Positions 35,301 to 42,235 of a DNA stretch of 64,000 nucleotides are shown piece by piece. Location: contig JABAKD010000026.1 of assembly GCA_012845835.1 (NCBI GenBank), positions 15,290,533 through 15,354,532 of the forward strand, read 5' to 3'. The stretch comes from Undaria pinnatifida. Taxonomy: Eukaryota > Sar > Phaeophyceae > Laminariales > Alariaceae. The notes under the pieces were generated by a model that was not told the origin of the DNA, made no database searches, and was given only the letters and a program-made list of their open reading frames with translations. Numbering within the stretch: position 1 is the first letter of the stretch; each line of letters begins with the position of its first letter. The position numbers and the translations under genes are program-made.

Positions 35301-38300
35301 GACTGTTTATGGCATGCCCCATGCCCGTTTACTTCGAAGTATCTCGCATGCCACCTACATCTTCGATCTGGCACGAGGTAGCTAGTTTGTGTCGACAGCT
35401 TTTAGGCAGTTTTGTCGGTTGTAATGGTCGGCAAAAACAACCTCTGCGTTGGGCGTGCATCAACATATATGTTTGACACATTGGCCGGACGCAGCATGAT
35501 CAGTTTCGCAATAAGAAAGTACTGGCCGTGTATCGCTCAAAGCATACGCCCTGCGTTTAGGGACATTCTTCCAATGTTTATGGTACCCGTGGAAAACGAT
35601 TAGACCTAACGGTCTCGGCATGACACTCAAACAACGCCACGAGATGTACAAGGACTGATTTTTGCACACTGCCTACACCCTTTGAGAACTTATCATTGAT
35701 CTCGGCGAGTGACGAATCTCGCTTTGCCTCTTATATATGTTTACAGTGTGTGAGGCCGACAACGACTGCGACACGGATGCCGGTGAAGAGTGCTGCATGT
35801 TGAAGCTGATTTGTGAAGTCCCGGACGCCACTGACCCCGGCGCGTGTGGTGAGGAGCGGTGTGACGTCATGAACTAGATTGGCGTTCGTTGTCCAACACG
35901 TTTTCTCCAATACGTTGACATGTATTGATACATAGAAATCAACAGGTTTAAAACTATTTGTTGAGGTGCCGTCGTTTCGCTGGTTCTAGTTGTTCGCTCA
36001 AAACATTTGATACAGCGAATTGGCGAATGCTGTGGCATCCGGTCGACGTTGACAAAGCCCCACCATAACCTGTTTGTTGTCTGGTGCGCCTTGCTTCAGC
36101 ATGGCATAACGAGCGCAAGTTTAATCCGTCCGCGTTAGCCCCAAGCAAACAGTCTGACCAAAATATCATCTCCACAGGAAACTTGTGAAGCCCGTGTCGT
36201 GGTCGAAGAGTATTCTCCACAGTGGAGATCAAGGATACCGTACGATCGAATGTGATGCCCGCCGTTCGACTGCAGACGTTTTGGTCAAACAACTCAGGGG
36301 CAGGTGTGTAGGAGACACACTCTGGGATACATGTTGTTGGCTCACCACAACACACACGTGTACGGCAGTGCTCGTCGTGACTAAGAAATACAAAAAACCT
36401 GCAGCAACCCATGCGAGTGGCTATTATGTCAACGAAATCAATAGCTAAACGTGACAAATATCTATCGTAGCCATGTTCCGACCGGTCATCCGTCATAAGA
36501 CGCTAGCTTGAAATCATTTGCGAATCAATGTGAATTTGAATCCACATTGTGCCGTTTTCGTGGTATGTCCGGCCGATTTTGTGATATCCGCGCTTTGAAC
36601 ACTGCTACCGATTTGCTGAAGTTGGTCGGAGGAACCGTGACGTGCCCCGTCGCTAAGTTCTCCCACCTACTAATTAAACATATTCAAGCAGCCGTATCCT
36701 CCAACGGTAGTTGGTTCGTGGTACCCTTAATCCCTTGCTTGGCTTGTCAGGTATGGAACCGTGACGTGCCCCGTCGCTAAGTTCACCCACCTACTAATTA
36801 ATCATATTCAAGCAGCTATATCCTGCAACGGTAGTTTGTTTCATGGTACACTCAATCCCTTGCTTGGCTTGTCAGGTATGAACGCCTTTCGAAATCTTCA
36901 CCAAGAAAACCTCTCGACGGGTTATCGGGGTATCACTCAAGTACATAGGCCACTGTTGATTGAGGGTTGCGACTCAGCTGCATGAAGCCGGTTGAAAATG
37001 AAATGAGTCTATCTAGAGCCCTCATAAGACCCAGGCTACGGTAGGGAGGTCCCCTTTTGGGCCTTTTATTTCAGTGGCTAGGGGTCACTCGCGCGAGTAA
37101 CCCCTTTGTTCATATGCAATCTTACGCTTTCTTTATGTCTTACGTTAACGAAATCAATCCGCAATGCAAAGGTGATCTAAGCTGCGCCAAACCAAGTGCC
37201 TAAACCATCTTCATCCGTAGGGTACAGAGCTACTCGTGCGAGTGGCCCAAACACACTAGTGAAAACGGGGGTACCCCCCCCTACCGTAGCCTTGGTCATA
37301 ACAGGTATTATTTTCTTCATCAACCAAGTACGAACCTCCGGCATGTTTCAGACCCACGTCATTGTGGCTGGGAAGCAGGTCTGTTGATCAATTAGCTAGT
37401 GTTGGGCTGTCTTTGTCTTGGTTTCGATGGTGGCGCGTTCGACAGTCGTTTGAACTGAAAACCCGTTATCTACGATACAAAGCACCCGGTACACCGTATA
37501 CATCGAGATTGGTGAAATGGTCGAGATTTAGTCATGTACATTTGCACGAGCTTTTCTGATGAATCTCGTCCGCCAAAACAATATCCTGGAATTGCCGGTC
37601 CTCCTGCGTTCCCTACTTCCTTCCAAGGTGATCCGCATATGACTGGATTTTTTTGTCAAAAGTTCGACTTCACCGGCGAAGACGGGGCGTGGTACGCTGT
37701 CGTCTCGGACCTCCCGTACATTCACCTCAACATGCGCGTTACCGCTCCAGTCCCTTCCTTACCCGAGATCACCTACATCACCGGAATTTCCGTAAGCACG
37801 ATCGATGCCGACGGGGTAGACCACAGCATTGTCGTTTCGGTCAAGGAACCTCACCGCATGCAGAGCGACTGCCCCGTCGGGACAATCTCCTGTCTCGCCG
37901 AGGGCGCCCTGCACGTGGTAGTCGACGGGGAAGAGGTCATGGTTGCGCCCGGCGAGGTTAGGATTGCTCCTGATACTGCGATCGCCGCTGTTAACCTCCC
38001 CGGCGCATGCCGAAGCTTTGGGTTCGAACAGTACTGGGAGCGGAAGAAACTCGAGTACCTTTCTCTACCCGACCGAAAGCTTAACCTATTGAGCGGTATG
38101 CAAGACATGTCCGATTGGGTTGTGGCCGACCCCACCGCGACGAACGCGGCAGAGTGCTCCGAATACGTAGCCCGCGTTTCGGCAGCGAGCGACGTTAGCA
38201 TGTTTGACCACCAGTCTGAACACGCTTCCTTTCAGATCGTGACCCCGGCGGCCACCATCCGCTTGAGCCACGGCAGGCTTCACCAACTGCCCATGCGCGA

Positions 38301-38656
38301 TCCCACGGATCAGTACGATCTCCCAGATCATCTTGCCTGGCAAATGAATCTCGCCATTGACCATAACGACGTGAGCCCCAACGCCACGGGCATCCTCGGG
38401 GAGACGCGTGTGCCCACTCGCGACCACAGTGGGGCGCCCATCATGCACGGCATGGGTGCCATTCGCGGTGAACAAGAAGACTGTGAGTGTCACGCACCCG
38501 CGCTCCATTTTGCGGGCCTCATTACCTGATGCCCTTGCGACGTCGATATACGGACAAGAGTGCTGAGAAGACTGTGCTACTTTTCTCTCGTCATGTAGAA
38601 TGCCTGACACAGATTGTGAGGTTTACTGTAAGGTTCATCGCGTTCGAGCCGGATAA
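2289..38656 (+). CDS. Gene 1: multi-exon secreted LRR protein (span; exons listed separately)
   Basis: This is the span of a large gene built from exons joined in one frame. Seen directly: a signal-peptide exon, a Cys exon, an N-cap-like exon, 18 LRR exons and a C-cap exon. Every junction is AG/GT, and all LRR introns are phase 2. The coding sum from 2289 to 32115 is 1565 nt with no stop. Downstream phase-1 Cys exons (34145, 35747) and a root-cap-like exon (37532) can be joined in frame through a tentative bridging exon at 33362, giving about 943 residues in all. LRR proteins of this kind bind proteins or glycans outside the cell. No kinase, GTPase or clear transmembrane segment is visible. 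The 5' part to 32115 is well supported. The 3' extension is an inference and could be a second gene. Confidence 0.8.
2858..2909 (+). CDS. Gene 1 exon 2: short Cys exon (phase 1 to phase 2)
   Basis: The acceptor CCAG and a consensus GTAAGC donor bound 52 nt that read [16 protein letters not shown] in the frame set by exon 1. Two cysteines in an Asp/Asn-rich context look like a fragment of an EGF or N-cap module. The exon enters in phase 1 and leaves in phase 2, so it converts the signal-peptide phase to the phase used by every LRR exon. Confidence 0.6.
3118..3195 (+). CDS. Gene 1 exon 3: LRR N-cap-like exon
   Basis: The exon is 78 nt, phase 2-2, between GCAG and GTGAGT. The translation begins [13 protein letters not shown] and ends [10 protein letters not shown]. 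It has two cysteines, and the closing segment runs into the next exon as [12 protein letters not shown], which reads as a continuous LRR beta-strand. That continuity is the main support. The body is not a canonical LRR and fits an N-terminal cap. Confidence 0.55.
3210..3272. repeat. Short ACCAGGTA-type tandem repeat
   Basis: Four degenerate copies of ATACCAGGTACATGGT just after the exon 3 donor. Confidence 0.75.
4063..4316. mobile_element. MITE-B copy 1
   Basis: An element of about 254 bp with ends TGCTACGGTAGAGG and CCTCTATCGTAACG. It shares GGCCATGGGATGTTTCAT and GAGTTTTTGGGCGAGGTCTT-type internal blocks with the copy at 52113. It is in gene 1 intron 3. Confidence 0.65.
4608..4876 (+). mobile_element. 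MITE-A copy 2
   Basis: A 269-bp copy nearly identical to copy 1, flanked by a perfect CGTG duplication. It is in gene 1 intron 3. Confidence 0.92.
5642..5731 (+). CDS. Gene 1 exon 4: LRR 1, CxIT type, 90 nt
   Basis: The acceptor TATATAG follows a pyrimidine-rich tract and the donor is GTGAGT; phase 2-2. The translation starts [15 protein letters not shown] and ends SSIKGL. The YFQECSIT pattern resembles the Cys-containing LRR class (LxxCxIT) rather than the LxxN class of the other exons, and the repeat is 30 residues instead of 24. It precedes the canonical array, as a first repeat would. Confidence 0.7.
6376..6447 (+). CDS. Gene 1 exon 5: LRR 2, 72 nt
   Basis: One 24-residue [21 protein letters not shown] followed by STLTTL. 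It has the LxxN asparagine and the PSxxF signature of bacterial- and VLR-like typical LRRs. The acceptor is GCAG, the donor GTGAGT, phase 2-2. It forms a pair with the 75-nt exon 6 that is repeated in exons 8 and 9. Confidence 0.9.
6594..6855 (+). mobile_element. Diverged MITE-A relic
   Basis: It starts CATAGCTACGGTAGGAGG and ends near GCAGCCTTGATC, and it keeps the dyad ACTCGCGCGAGT and the GTACAGAG-like second dyad region. Many substitutions indicate an old insertion. Confidence 0.7.
6944..7018 (+). CDS. Gene 1 exon 6: LRR 3, 75-nt type B
   Basis: A 25-residue LRR starting [18 protein letters not shown] and ending LYYL. The IDxAxFQP core replaces the LPSGVF core of the other exons. The only close relative in the window is exon 9. 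Acceptor TCAG, donor GTGAGTGG, phase 2-2. Confidence 0.88.
7019..8783 (+). other. Gene 1 intron 6
   Basis: No further LRR exon is evident. A 50-bp stretch after a TTCAG at about 8014 resembles a truncated LRR exon but is too short to claim. Confidence 0.4.
8784..8855 (+). CDS. Gene 1 exon 7: LRR 4, 72 nt
   Basis: A 24-residue [21 protein letters not shown] then SNVDTM. It differs from the other LRR exons in using a GTAAGC donor and an ATTAG acceptor. The codon split across the 3' junction is Met rather than Leu. It lies between the two duplicated 72+75 exon pairs. Confidence 0.88.
8856..10116 (+). other. Gene 1 intron 7
   Basis: I see no exon, MITE or R1 copy here. A short GGTGAT run lies near 9580. 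Confidence 0.4.
10117..10188 (+). CDS. Gene 1 exon 8: LRR 5, 72 nt
   Basis: A 24-residue [21 protein letters not shown] then SAITRL. Its PSDLFE core matches exon 5, as expected for the first member of a duplicated exon pair. Acceptor GCAG, donor GTGAGTGG, phase 2-2. Confidence 0.9.
10436..10510 (+). CDS. Gene 1 exon 9: LRR 6, 75-nt type B
   Basis: A 25-residue [21 protein letters not shown] then ALTLTRL. It shares the IDxAxFQP core and the extra residue with exon 6. It lies only 247 bp after exon 8, the shortest intron inside the LRR array. Confidence 0.9.
11288..11967 (+). repeat. R1 long copy (+ orientation)
   Basis: A modular dispersed repeat with a C-rich half (G-rich on the other strand). 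The blocks are GCCGTCCATGCCGCTGCTGC, CCTAGCACCAC, GTTTCCGCGCA, CACCCTGTTGACCCTGATAG, ACACACAACCCGTAATACGC and CTCACAGCTGGAGTGTATTT. The same blocks occur in the same order at 62040-62690. Confidence 0.85.
12127..12318. repeat. (ATGT)n microsatellite
   Basis: About 48 perfect tetranucleotide units. The Met-Tyr-Val-Cys and Tyr-Ile-His-Thr ORFs in this region are artefacts of the array. Confidence 0.97.
12318..12815 (+). repeat. R2 dispersed repeat copy 1, with purine-rich 3' tail
   Basis: It begins with TTG repeats and TTCTCAC. The body contains AGTCCGTGGTCACAGG and GAGGAATACCCCAGG and ends in about 150 bp of A/G-rich sequence. Two other copies share the body and the purine tail, which suggests a retroposed element. 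No tRNA-like A/B boxes were evident. Confidence 0.75.
13031..13635. repeat. (CCCCCTT)n minisatellite
   Basis: About 600 bp of a 7-bp unit with occasional variants. It gives long Pro/Ser/Phe or Gly/Glu/Lys ORFs in all frames, none of which should be treated as a gene. The complementary strand has dense runs of five G's. Confidence 0.95.
14055..14078. repeat. (ATATG)n short array
   Basis: About five ATATG units. Confidence 0.8.
14804..14893. repeat. 14-bp tandem repeat
   Basis: Six units of TATGATTTAGCAAG, alternating between AAG and ATG endings. Confidence 0.9.
15147..15218 (+). CDS. Gene 1 exon 10: LRR 7, 72 nt
   Basis: A 24-residue [21 protein letters not shown] then EYLHTL. Acceptor CTCAG follows the TCGTTGTC tract seen upstream of several other LRR exons. 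The donor is GTGAGCAT, also shared by exons 12, 13, 15, 16 and 18. Phase 2-2. Confidence 0.93.
16182..16253 (+). CDS. Gene 1 exon 11: LRR 8, 72 nt
   Basis: A 24-residue [21 protein letters not shown] then VNMEKL. Acceptor CCAG, donor GTGAGA, phase 2-2. The core proline is moved one position (LAPDIF instead of LPSGVF). Confidence 0.9.
16369..16443 (+). pseudogene. Decayed LRR exon in gene 1 intron
   Basis: A CGCAG acceptor-like site is followed by a stretch that aligns with exon 8 at the DNA level, including GGCTTGACGAGC near the start and CGGGAATGATTGCAATCAC near the end. Where the donor should be, the sequence reads ATTTGAGTGG, so the GT is lost. Only fragments of LRR spacing remain. It looks like a dead LRR exon, but the similarity was judged by eye. 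Confidence 0.4.
17445..17495 (+). pseudogene. Truncated, frameshifted copy of LRR exon 12
   Basis: The segment encodes YLFGNELTN and then loses the frame by one base relative to exon 12. The rest of the repeat runs straight into the polypyrimidine tract of exon 12. The site matching the CAGG acceptor reads CAAG. The start is 76 bp upstream of exon 12, so it is one arm of a tandem duplication covering an acceptor and most of an LRR exon. Confidence 0.75.
17521..17592 (+). CDS. Gene 1 exon 12: LRR 9, 72 nt
   Basis: A 24-residue [21 protein letters not shown] then GSLSYL. It is close to the consensus of the array. Acceptor ATCAG, donor GTGAGCAT, phase 2-2. Its broken duplicate lies immediately upstream. 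Confidence 0.93.
18465..18536 (+). CDS. Gene 1 exon 13: LRR 10, 72 nt
   Basis: A 24-residue [21 protein letters not shown] then AALETL. Acceptor GCAG, donor GTGAGCAT, phase 2-2. Confidence 0.9.
18537..20055 (+). other. Gene 1 intron 13
   Basis: A 155-codon minus ORF (19036-19503) lies here but has no recognised domain. Its 5' part resembles an intron segment near 25.7 kb (see findings). Confidence 0.35.
20056..20127 (+). CDS. Gene 1 exon 14: LRR 11, 72 nt
   Basis: A 24-residue [21 protein letters not shown] then GSLSYL. The last six residues equal those of exon 12, suggesting common descent. Acceptor CCAG, donor GTGAGT, phase 2-2. Confidence 0.92.
20451..20682. mobile_element. MITE-A-related nested element
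   Basis: It is bounded by GATCAACGCTACGGTAATGG and CTACCGTAGCCTTGATC. An internal CTGTCGTAGCCTTGAT end plus two copies of a GGCTTTGACC block suggest one element inside or beside another. It is in gene 1 intron 14. Confidence 0.65.
21601..21672 (+). CDS. Gene 1 exon 15: LRR 12, 72 nt
   Basis: A 24-residue [21 protein letters not shown] then EALEFL. It is close to the array consensus. Acceptor ATCAG, donor GTGAGCAT, phase 2-2. Confidence 0.93.
22755..22826 (+). CDS. Gene 1 exon 16: LRR 13, 72 nt
   Basis: A 24-residue [21 protein letters not shown] then EALEYL. The end is almost identical to exon 15. Acceptor TTCAG follows a TCGTTGTT tract, donor GTGAGCAT, phase 2-2. Confidence 0.93.
23191..23473 (+). 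mobile_element. Diverged MITE-A relic
   Basis: It begins GCTACGGTAGCGGATGG. It retains GGTACAGAGTCACTCGCGC with ACGAGTGGCTC and ends near GTACCCCCCGTGCCGC. Many changes from the young copies. Confidence 0.65.
24213..24284 (+). CDS. Gene 1 exon 17: LRR 14, 72 nt
   Basis: A 24-residue [21 protein letters not shown] then KSLHSL. Acceptor TGCAG, donor GTGAGT, phase 2-2. Confidence 0.93.
25450..25521 (+). CDS. Gene 1 exon 18: LRR 15, 72 nt
   Basis: A 24-residue [21 protein letters not shown] then QGLETL. Acceptor CCTAG, donor GTGAGCAT, phase 2-2. Confidence 0.92.
25522..29391 (+). other. Gene 1 intron 18
   Basis: This 3.9-kb interval holds a three-unit tandem repeat (27271-27844) and a small MITE-like fragment with GGTAAAGGAGCC / CTCCCTTTACC ends near 28275-28330. 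Two overlapping unrecognised ORFs lie at 28454-28807 and 28782-29063. No LRR exon was found. Confidence 0.5.
27271..27844. repeat. Tandem repeat, three units of 186-197 bp
   Basis: Units start TTGGACCACTTCGTTTTCGC at 27271, 27457 and 27654 and end TCACTTCTACAACATTTC. They differ by a few substitutions and an insertion of about 10 bp. A partial fourth start (GCTTGGACCACTTT) lies near 27111. Confidence 0.92.
29392..29463 (+). CDS. Gene 1 exon 19: LRR 16, 72 nt
   Basis: A 24-residue [21 protein letters not shown] then EQLEFL. Acceptor CCAG, donor GTGAGTAC, phase 2-2. Confidence 0.92.
30252..30323 (+). CDS. Gene 1 exon 20: LRR 17, 72 nt
   Basis: A 24-residue LRR, less regular than the rest: [18 protein letters not shown] then ASVRLV. 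The split codon at the 3' end is Val rather than Leu. Acceptor ATCAG, donor GTGAGTAC, phase 2-2. Confidence 0.88.
31363..31443 (+). CDS. Gene 1 exon 21: LRR 18, 81 nt
   Basis: A 27-residue [21 protein letters not shown] then GSGTSLQYL. The three extra residues (one GSG-like insert) fall in the convex side of the repeat. It is the last full LRR before the C-cap. Acceptor ATCAG, donor GTGAGT, phase 2-2. Confidence 0.92.
31577..31835 (+). repeat. R1 partial copy (+)
   Basis: It carries the 3' R1 blocks from GATGCATTTCCTTCCACAGC to GCTGGAGTGTATTTT. It is in gene 1 intron 21. Confidence 0.85.
32074..32115 (+). CDS. Gene 1 exon 22: LRR C-cap
   Basis: A 42-nt exon reading [14 protein letters not shown]. 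It keeps the LxLxxN start of an LRR and then ends with a cysteine and Val-Pro, as the start of an LRR C-terminal cap does. Acceptor CCTAG, donor GTAAGT, phase 2-2. It lies between two R1 repeat copies in opposite orientation. Confidence 0.75.
32320..32445 (-). repeat. R1 partial copy (-)
   Basis: The last ~125 bp of R1 in reverse orientation. With the copy at 31577 it forms an inverted pair around exon 22. Confidence 0.85.
33362..33453 (+). CDS. Tentative bridging exon (phase 2 to phase 1)
   Basis: A TGCAG acceptor opens a frame starting [15 protein letters not shown] that could link exon 22 (phase 2) with the phase-1 Cys exons. The donor is weak: either GTGTAA after 33453 or GTCTGT after 33444; both give phase 1. 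It has one cysteine and no recognised domain. It is included because some exon must make this phase change if gene 1 runs on. Confidence 0.3.
33460..33720 (+). mobile_element. Possible very old MITE-A relic
   Basis: Weak traces in the right order: GAGGGTCACTTTTGAGG, TCTCTCGCGCTAGCGA, GAGGTACAGAGCCAGCTG and GGGGGCTGCCTCCGTC. Termini are lost. Confidence 0.4.
34145..34222 (+). CDS. Cys-rich EGF-like exon
   Basis: A phase 1-1 exon of 78 nt between AACAG and GTGAGA. It reads [15 protein letters not shown] then SPGADGYTC, with four cysteines and Gly-Tyr before the last one, like half an EGF domain. Symmetric phase-1 exons are typical of extracellular Cys modules. It can splice in frame to the exon at 35747. 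Membership in gene 1 is inferred from strand, order and phase. Confidence 0.65.
35747..35848 (+). CDS. Second Cys-rich exon (phase 1-1)
   Basis: The exon follows a TTTACAG acceptor. It reads [16 protein letters not shown] and ends ATDPGAC, with six cysteines including a CC pair. At its end there is a GTGAGG donor in phase 1. If this donor is not used, the frame runs nine more codons to a TAG at 35875-35877, which would end the protein here. The C-x5-C-x8-CC-x5-C-x10-C spacing was not matched to a named domain with certainty. Confidence 0.65.
36632..36878. repeat. Tandem duplication, 124-bp unit
   Basis: GGAACCGTGACGTGCCCCGT opens both units (36632 and 36756) and CTTGGCTTGTCAGGTATG closes both. 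The units are about 90% alike. It lies in the interval between the Cys exons and the root-cap exon. Confidence 0.92.
37028..37297 (+). mobile_element. MITE-A copy 3
   Basis: A 270-bp copy with a perfect ATAA duplication. It lies 235 bp upstream of the root-cap exon. Confidence 0.92.
37532..38482 (+). CDS. Root-cap / GDPH-type extracellular domain exon
   Basis: This is the longest credible single open frame (331 codons from the ATG at 37534 to TGA at 38529). It carries [17 protein letters not shown] and WYAVVSD near the N-terminus, and near residues 286-316 ILGETRVP, a [11 protein letters not shown] motif and intervening HSGAP. These match in order the conserved blocks of the plant root-cap domain (LEA-related, vWD-like GDPHFxGxDGxxFDFxG ... 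GVLGxTY ... GEEEDY). The family is secreted and its biochemistry is not known. A GTGAGT donor after GEQED (38483) in phase 1 suggests the coding exon ends there, one base into a Tyr codon. The likely 5' acceptor is TTTAG before 37532. It can join gene 1 in frame but could be an independent gene. Confidence 0.7.
38613..38656 (+). CDS. Possible terminal exon after root-cap domain
   Basis: After the phase-1 donor at 38483, the acceptor CACAG restores a Tyr codon and 13 further codons ([13 protein letters not shown]) to a TAA. An alternative acceptor at 38570 enters the same frame. This is only a phase-consistent proposal. Reading through the donor instead gives a TGA at 38527-38529. Confidence 0.25.
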
Positions 38657-41600
38657 TGCGTCGTCGTGTACCATATCTTGGAGAGAATACGTTTGCCTCC
38701 GTGACTGGCAACGTCCATTTCGTTTCCGTTTTGAAACTTTACAAAATATTCTCACGATTGGCCCTGAAGAGTGTGCTGACGGAGGTTTTCTGCAGAATTT
38801 TTGCCAGCTGTGAGGTTGGAGCGATACTCCTGAACATGTACAGAACACCCGAGAATGTTCGTTGTTTATCCAGCCGGATGTTTGTCGTAGCCAATACTCC
38901 TAGAAGTACCAGCCACTTTGCGTATAGCTCTCCACAACTTTGACGTGCCTCGACAGCCACACACCACACAAAACCATCTGAACTGAGTTTTTCATTTTGT
39001 ACTAACCTTCCACCTCGAACCGGTTGCGATCTATGGCTTCAAACAGATCGCGTCAGAGGACCGCTAGATGTGTTCTTCTCTCAAGACCAGCACCACGACC
39101 ATTAGAGTTCCACACGTGCTTTTCGGCCCCAACGGACCTTCATGCTCTACGAACGACCCTTCGATACTGAAAAAAGTGTCAGGGCCAGAGAGTGCAGATA
39201 GACGCACTCGTGGCACGTAATGTGGGCTCCGTCTCTTCTGAATCTTGTTGGGGCGGCTGAGGGTAACTTCGTGTGTTCATGCGGCGTCTTCACCATATGT
39301 ACCGCGTGTGCGGTATGTGCCAGGGATTTCCTCGCCGTTCTTGCACAAATTTTGCCCCATCCGTGATGGCGGGGCGTGAGAATAACAGACGCCATAGTCA
39401 AAAACATGTCGGCAGACCCCCCCCCGCTCGCCCTGACGAAGGGTGACCTCGACGAGAGTTCAGGAACTCTTTACAGTATTTGTAATTTCGACGTGTTTAT
39501 TGCACTTCATCATTCTGTTTATCGTGCTAGCAACTCTTTTTACTGCAACGTTGGCATGGACGTCGGGTAGTTTTGATGTCGTGGAGCCTGTAACGGTTCA
39601 ATCAAATGAAAGTGGAATCTTCAGGAATTCATTCGTACGGGGTTATTCATCTGATCTCATGTTTTGGCGGGAAATATATATGAGGGATTGGAGGATAATG
39701 GCAGGGCCATCTCTGTGTGAGATGTAGATGCGTGCGACCATAGAGGTGAACAATTTTGTTTTCGAGATTTCTCTGATTTGAGAGGTCAAGACCTCTCCAA
39801 AAACAATTTTGGAGACAATATAATTGCCATGTACCTGACGAAAAATTCAGTGGCCTTTGAATAGGAATCACGACGAAAACCACGATCTATTTCGGACGAC
39901 TTTGGGTTGAAGATCCTCCCGTCATTAAGAAAACTCTTCAAGCGAAAAGTGATTCCTCTCTATATCGTAGACTGATCGTTAGTACGAAAACATCGTACAT
40001 GGGATCATGGTTGTGTCCATGTTTTCTATCTTGGCAGAGTTAATTCGCATTCAGGAGATACGCGCGTTTGTTTGTTTCCACGTCGGTTTTCGTGAGAGTT
40101 TTGAAGATCGCCGTCCAATATTTACATTTGCTACGTATTTTAGACCACTACTGTTTGTTTGATTATTTATTGTTTGACCGAGCAAATGTGGCAATATATC
40201 GACGCTTCTCCAAAGCGGGTAAAATACATCAAGAGTGCTGCTGATGCCCTTTGAGGTTGTTCGTCGTGTTTGGCGTGTTAGCTAGGTGAATCGTGCGTCG
40301 TGACGGGAATGCTCACGACTCATCCCCCCCTCCCCCCTTTAGACGCTAATATATTGACTTTGGGTTGTGCTTGCAGACAAGTCTGATCCAATATCCGGTG
40401 TTCGGGGTGTGTAACAGTGACATGTGCGGAGATACAGGGGCACTCAAGGTCTCACGAACAGGTACAATTTGATTGGTACGCGATGTGACCCCGGCGTAAC
40501 GAATGCCGTATATGACAACACCACAGAACGTTAATATATATACCACTTTTTACATATCCCAATCTCATATTCTCTCACTTGTGATTGATTCCACGTGCAT
40601 CGAGAACCATCTTCCTGTGAGCCATCATACACCCACTGAACCTGCAGGCTAGATTATGCTAGCATGATCGCACGACAAATGGAGTGCTGCGTCGGGTCGT
40701 AAGGTACTTGAACCCCTTTAGAGCCCCCGGACCCCTCCCTGTACTAAATCCAACGTATGTTGTCCCCAAAAAGGCGTTTCCAGTTTTAAAGGGGTTAAAG
40801 ACCTGGAGCCGGGCGATAAACATGGATTGCTCGGTTTCTCTGCAACACGACACAACAATGATGCCCAACATTACAATGTCGCCTCCAAAGCGTGAGTATT
40901 CCAGATTGCTGTAATCAGGATGCTGTGGCGTGCTGTCAGGGCGAAATAGAGGGCATCCACCAACACTGAGCCGATTTTCAAATATGAGTCGTGAACACGG
41001 CATGTGGGCATACGTAGTAAGCCAAACTGTGTACTACAACATGCGTTGTATTACTCCAGAAGATTCGATCGTCTTTTCAATTCCGTTGATTCTGGTTCAT
41101 GTCTGGTTGCCTTCGTTACTTCGCTGTTTCGCGCACAATGACTCACTAGGTTTCTTAGATAGCACTTGCTGTCGGAAGTACACTACATACGATCATCAAT
41201 CCTGATACTACGCAAGTTTCAGGGCATTTAGCTCACAAATCAAATCAATCGCCTCAACACCAAAGACGCACAAAAAAACGGTTTTCCACACCATGCCCCC
41301 AGAACAATATTTTTGGGCCTCTAATGGGTGGTGGGTACGAGATTCCCCCGCACCCCTCCACACCCCACATAACGACAAATACTTGTATAAATATAACAAG
41401 GCCGTCACCCAGTTTCTTGTACTCCGAGTATATAACAACCCTGCGCTAAATTATCTATAATTGAGAGAGGGGACATAGTTCAGGTGCAATCCGCGTAGCA
41501 CCTGAGTCGACGTGATCACGGGCTGTGACTCCCCAAGCTACTGCAGAAGAGACAGAGAAAAAAAGTGAGAGTGGCCACGGTGAGATCAGTTTACGTGGGT

Positions 41601-41987
41601 GGGGCGGGGGGGGGGGGGGTCTTACCAGCCCCCTTCGATAAGAGCTTGGCTAGAACGCGTCTGGGAAATGCGAGCAGAAGACACTCGAGTTCATTTACTG
41701 CTGCCTGTACAACTTCATCGACGGCTCATAAAGGGAGGATGGCGAGGCCAAAACATGGGTAGCAGAACACATACCGGGAAAGCAACACCTCAGAAACACT
41801 ACACCTGTCCTCACGCGCGCAAGTAGGACTCGCAAAAAAGAGTCATTTCTTTAGGCCTGAAAGCGGCGTCAAAGTGCACGTCATCTACACCATACATCAA
41901 CGTGTCCCTGATTGCTATATTCCTCCAACCCTGTAGAGTGGGTGTGGAAGTACTCTATGTCGCACGACGTAAAACGGCGGCATGCCA
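38657..41987. other. Intergenic, gene-poor
   Basis: No convincing gene. A 94-codon plus ORF (39443-39727, non-ATG start) has a strongly hydrophobic stretch like a membrane helix but no exon signals that tie it to gene 1. A palindrome-like piece with CCCCTTTA / TAAAGGGG arms sits at about 40704-40800. Confidence 0.45.
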
Positions 41988-42235
41988 GACCAAGGCTACG
42001 GTAGGGGGGGTATCCCCGTTTTCACTAGCGTGGTTGAGCCACTCGCACGAGTGGCTCTGTACCTCACGGATGAAAATGATTTAGGCAGTTGTTTTGGATC
42101 ATCTTAGGTTACCTTTGCATCGCGGATTGAAGAAAACGTAAGATAGCAAAATAACAAAGGGGTTACTCGCGCGAGTGACCCCTAGCCACTGAAATTCAAG
42201 GCCCAAAAAGGGACCCCCCTACCGTAGCCTTGGTC
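41988..42235 (-). mobile_element. MITE-A copy 4 (reverse)
   Basis: A 248-bp copy, slightly deleted, with a perfect GCCA duplication at 41984-41987 and 42236-42239. Confidence 0.92.

Noticed and set aside
35954..36496. 180-codon minus ORF with several cysteines
   Set aside because: No domain or retrotransposon motif was identified, and it lies within the probable intron between exons on the other strand.
39443..39727. Hydrophobic ORF as a membrane anchor for gene 1
   Set aside because: It has a helix-like hydrophobic stretch, but no acceptor joins it in phase to the root-cap exon, and low-complexity AT-rich DNA often gives such stretches.
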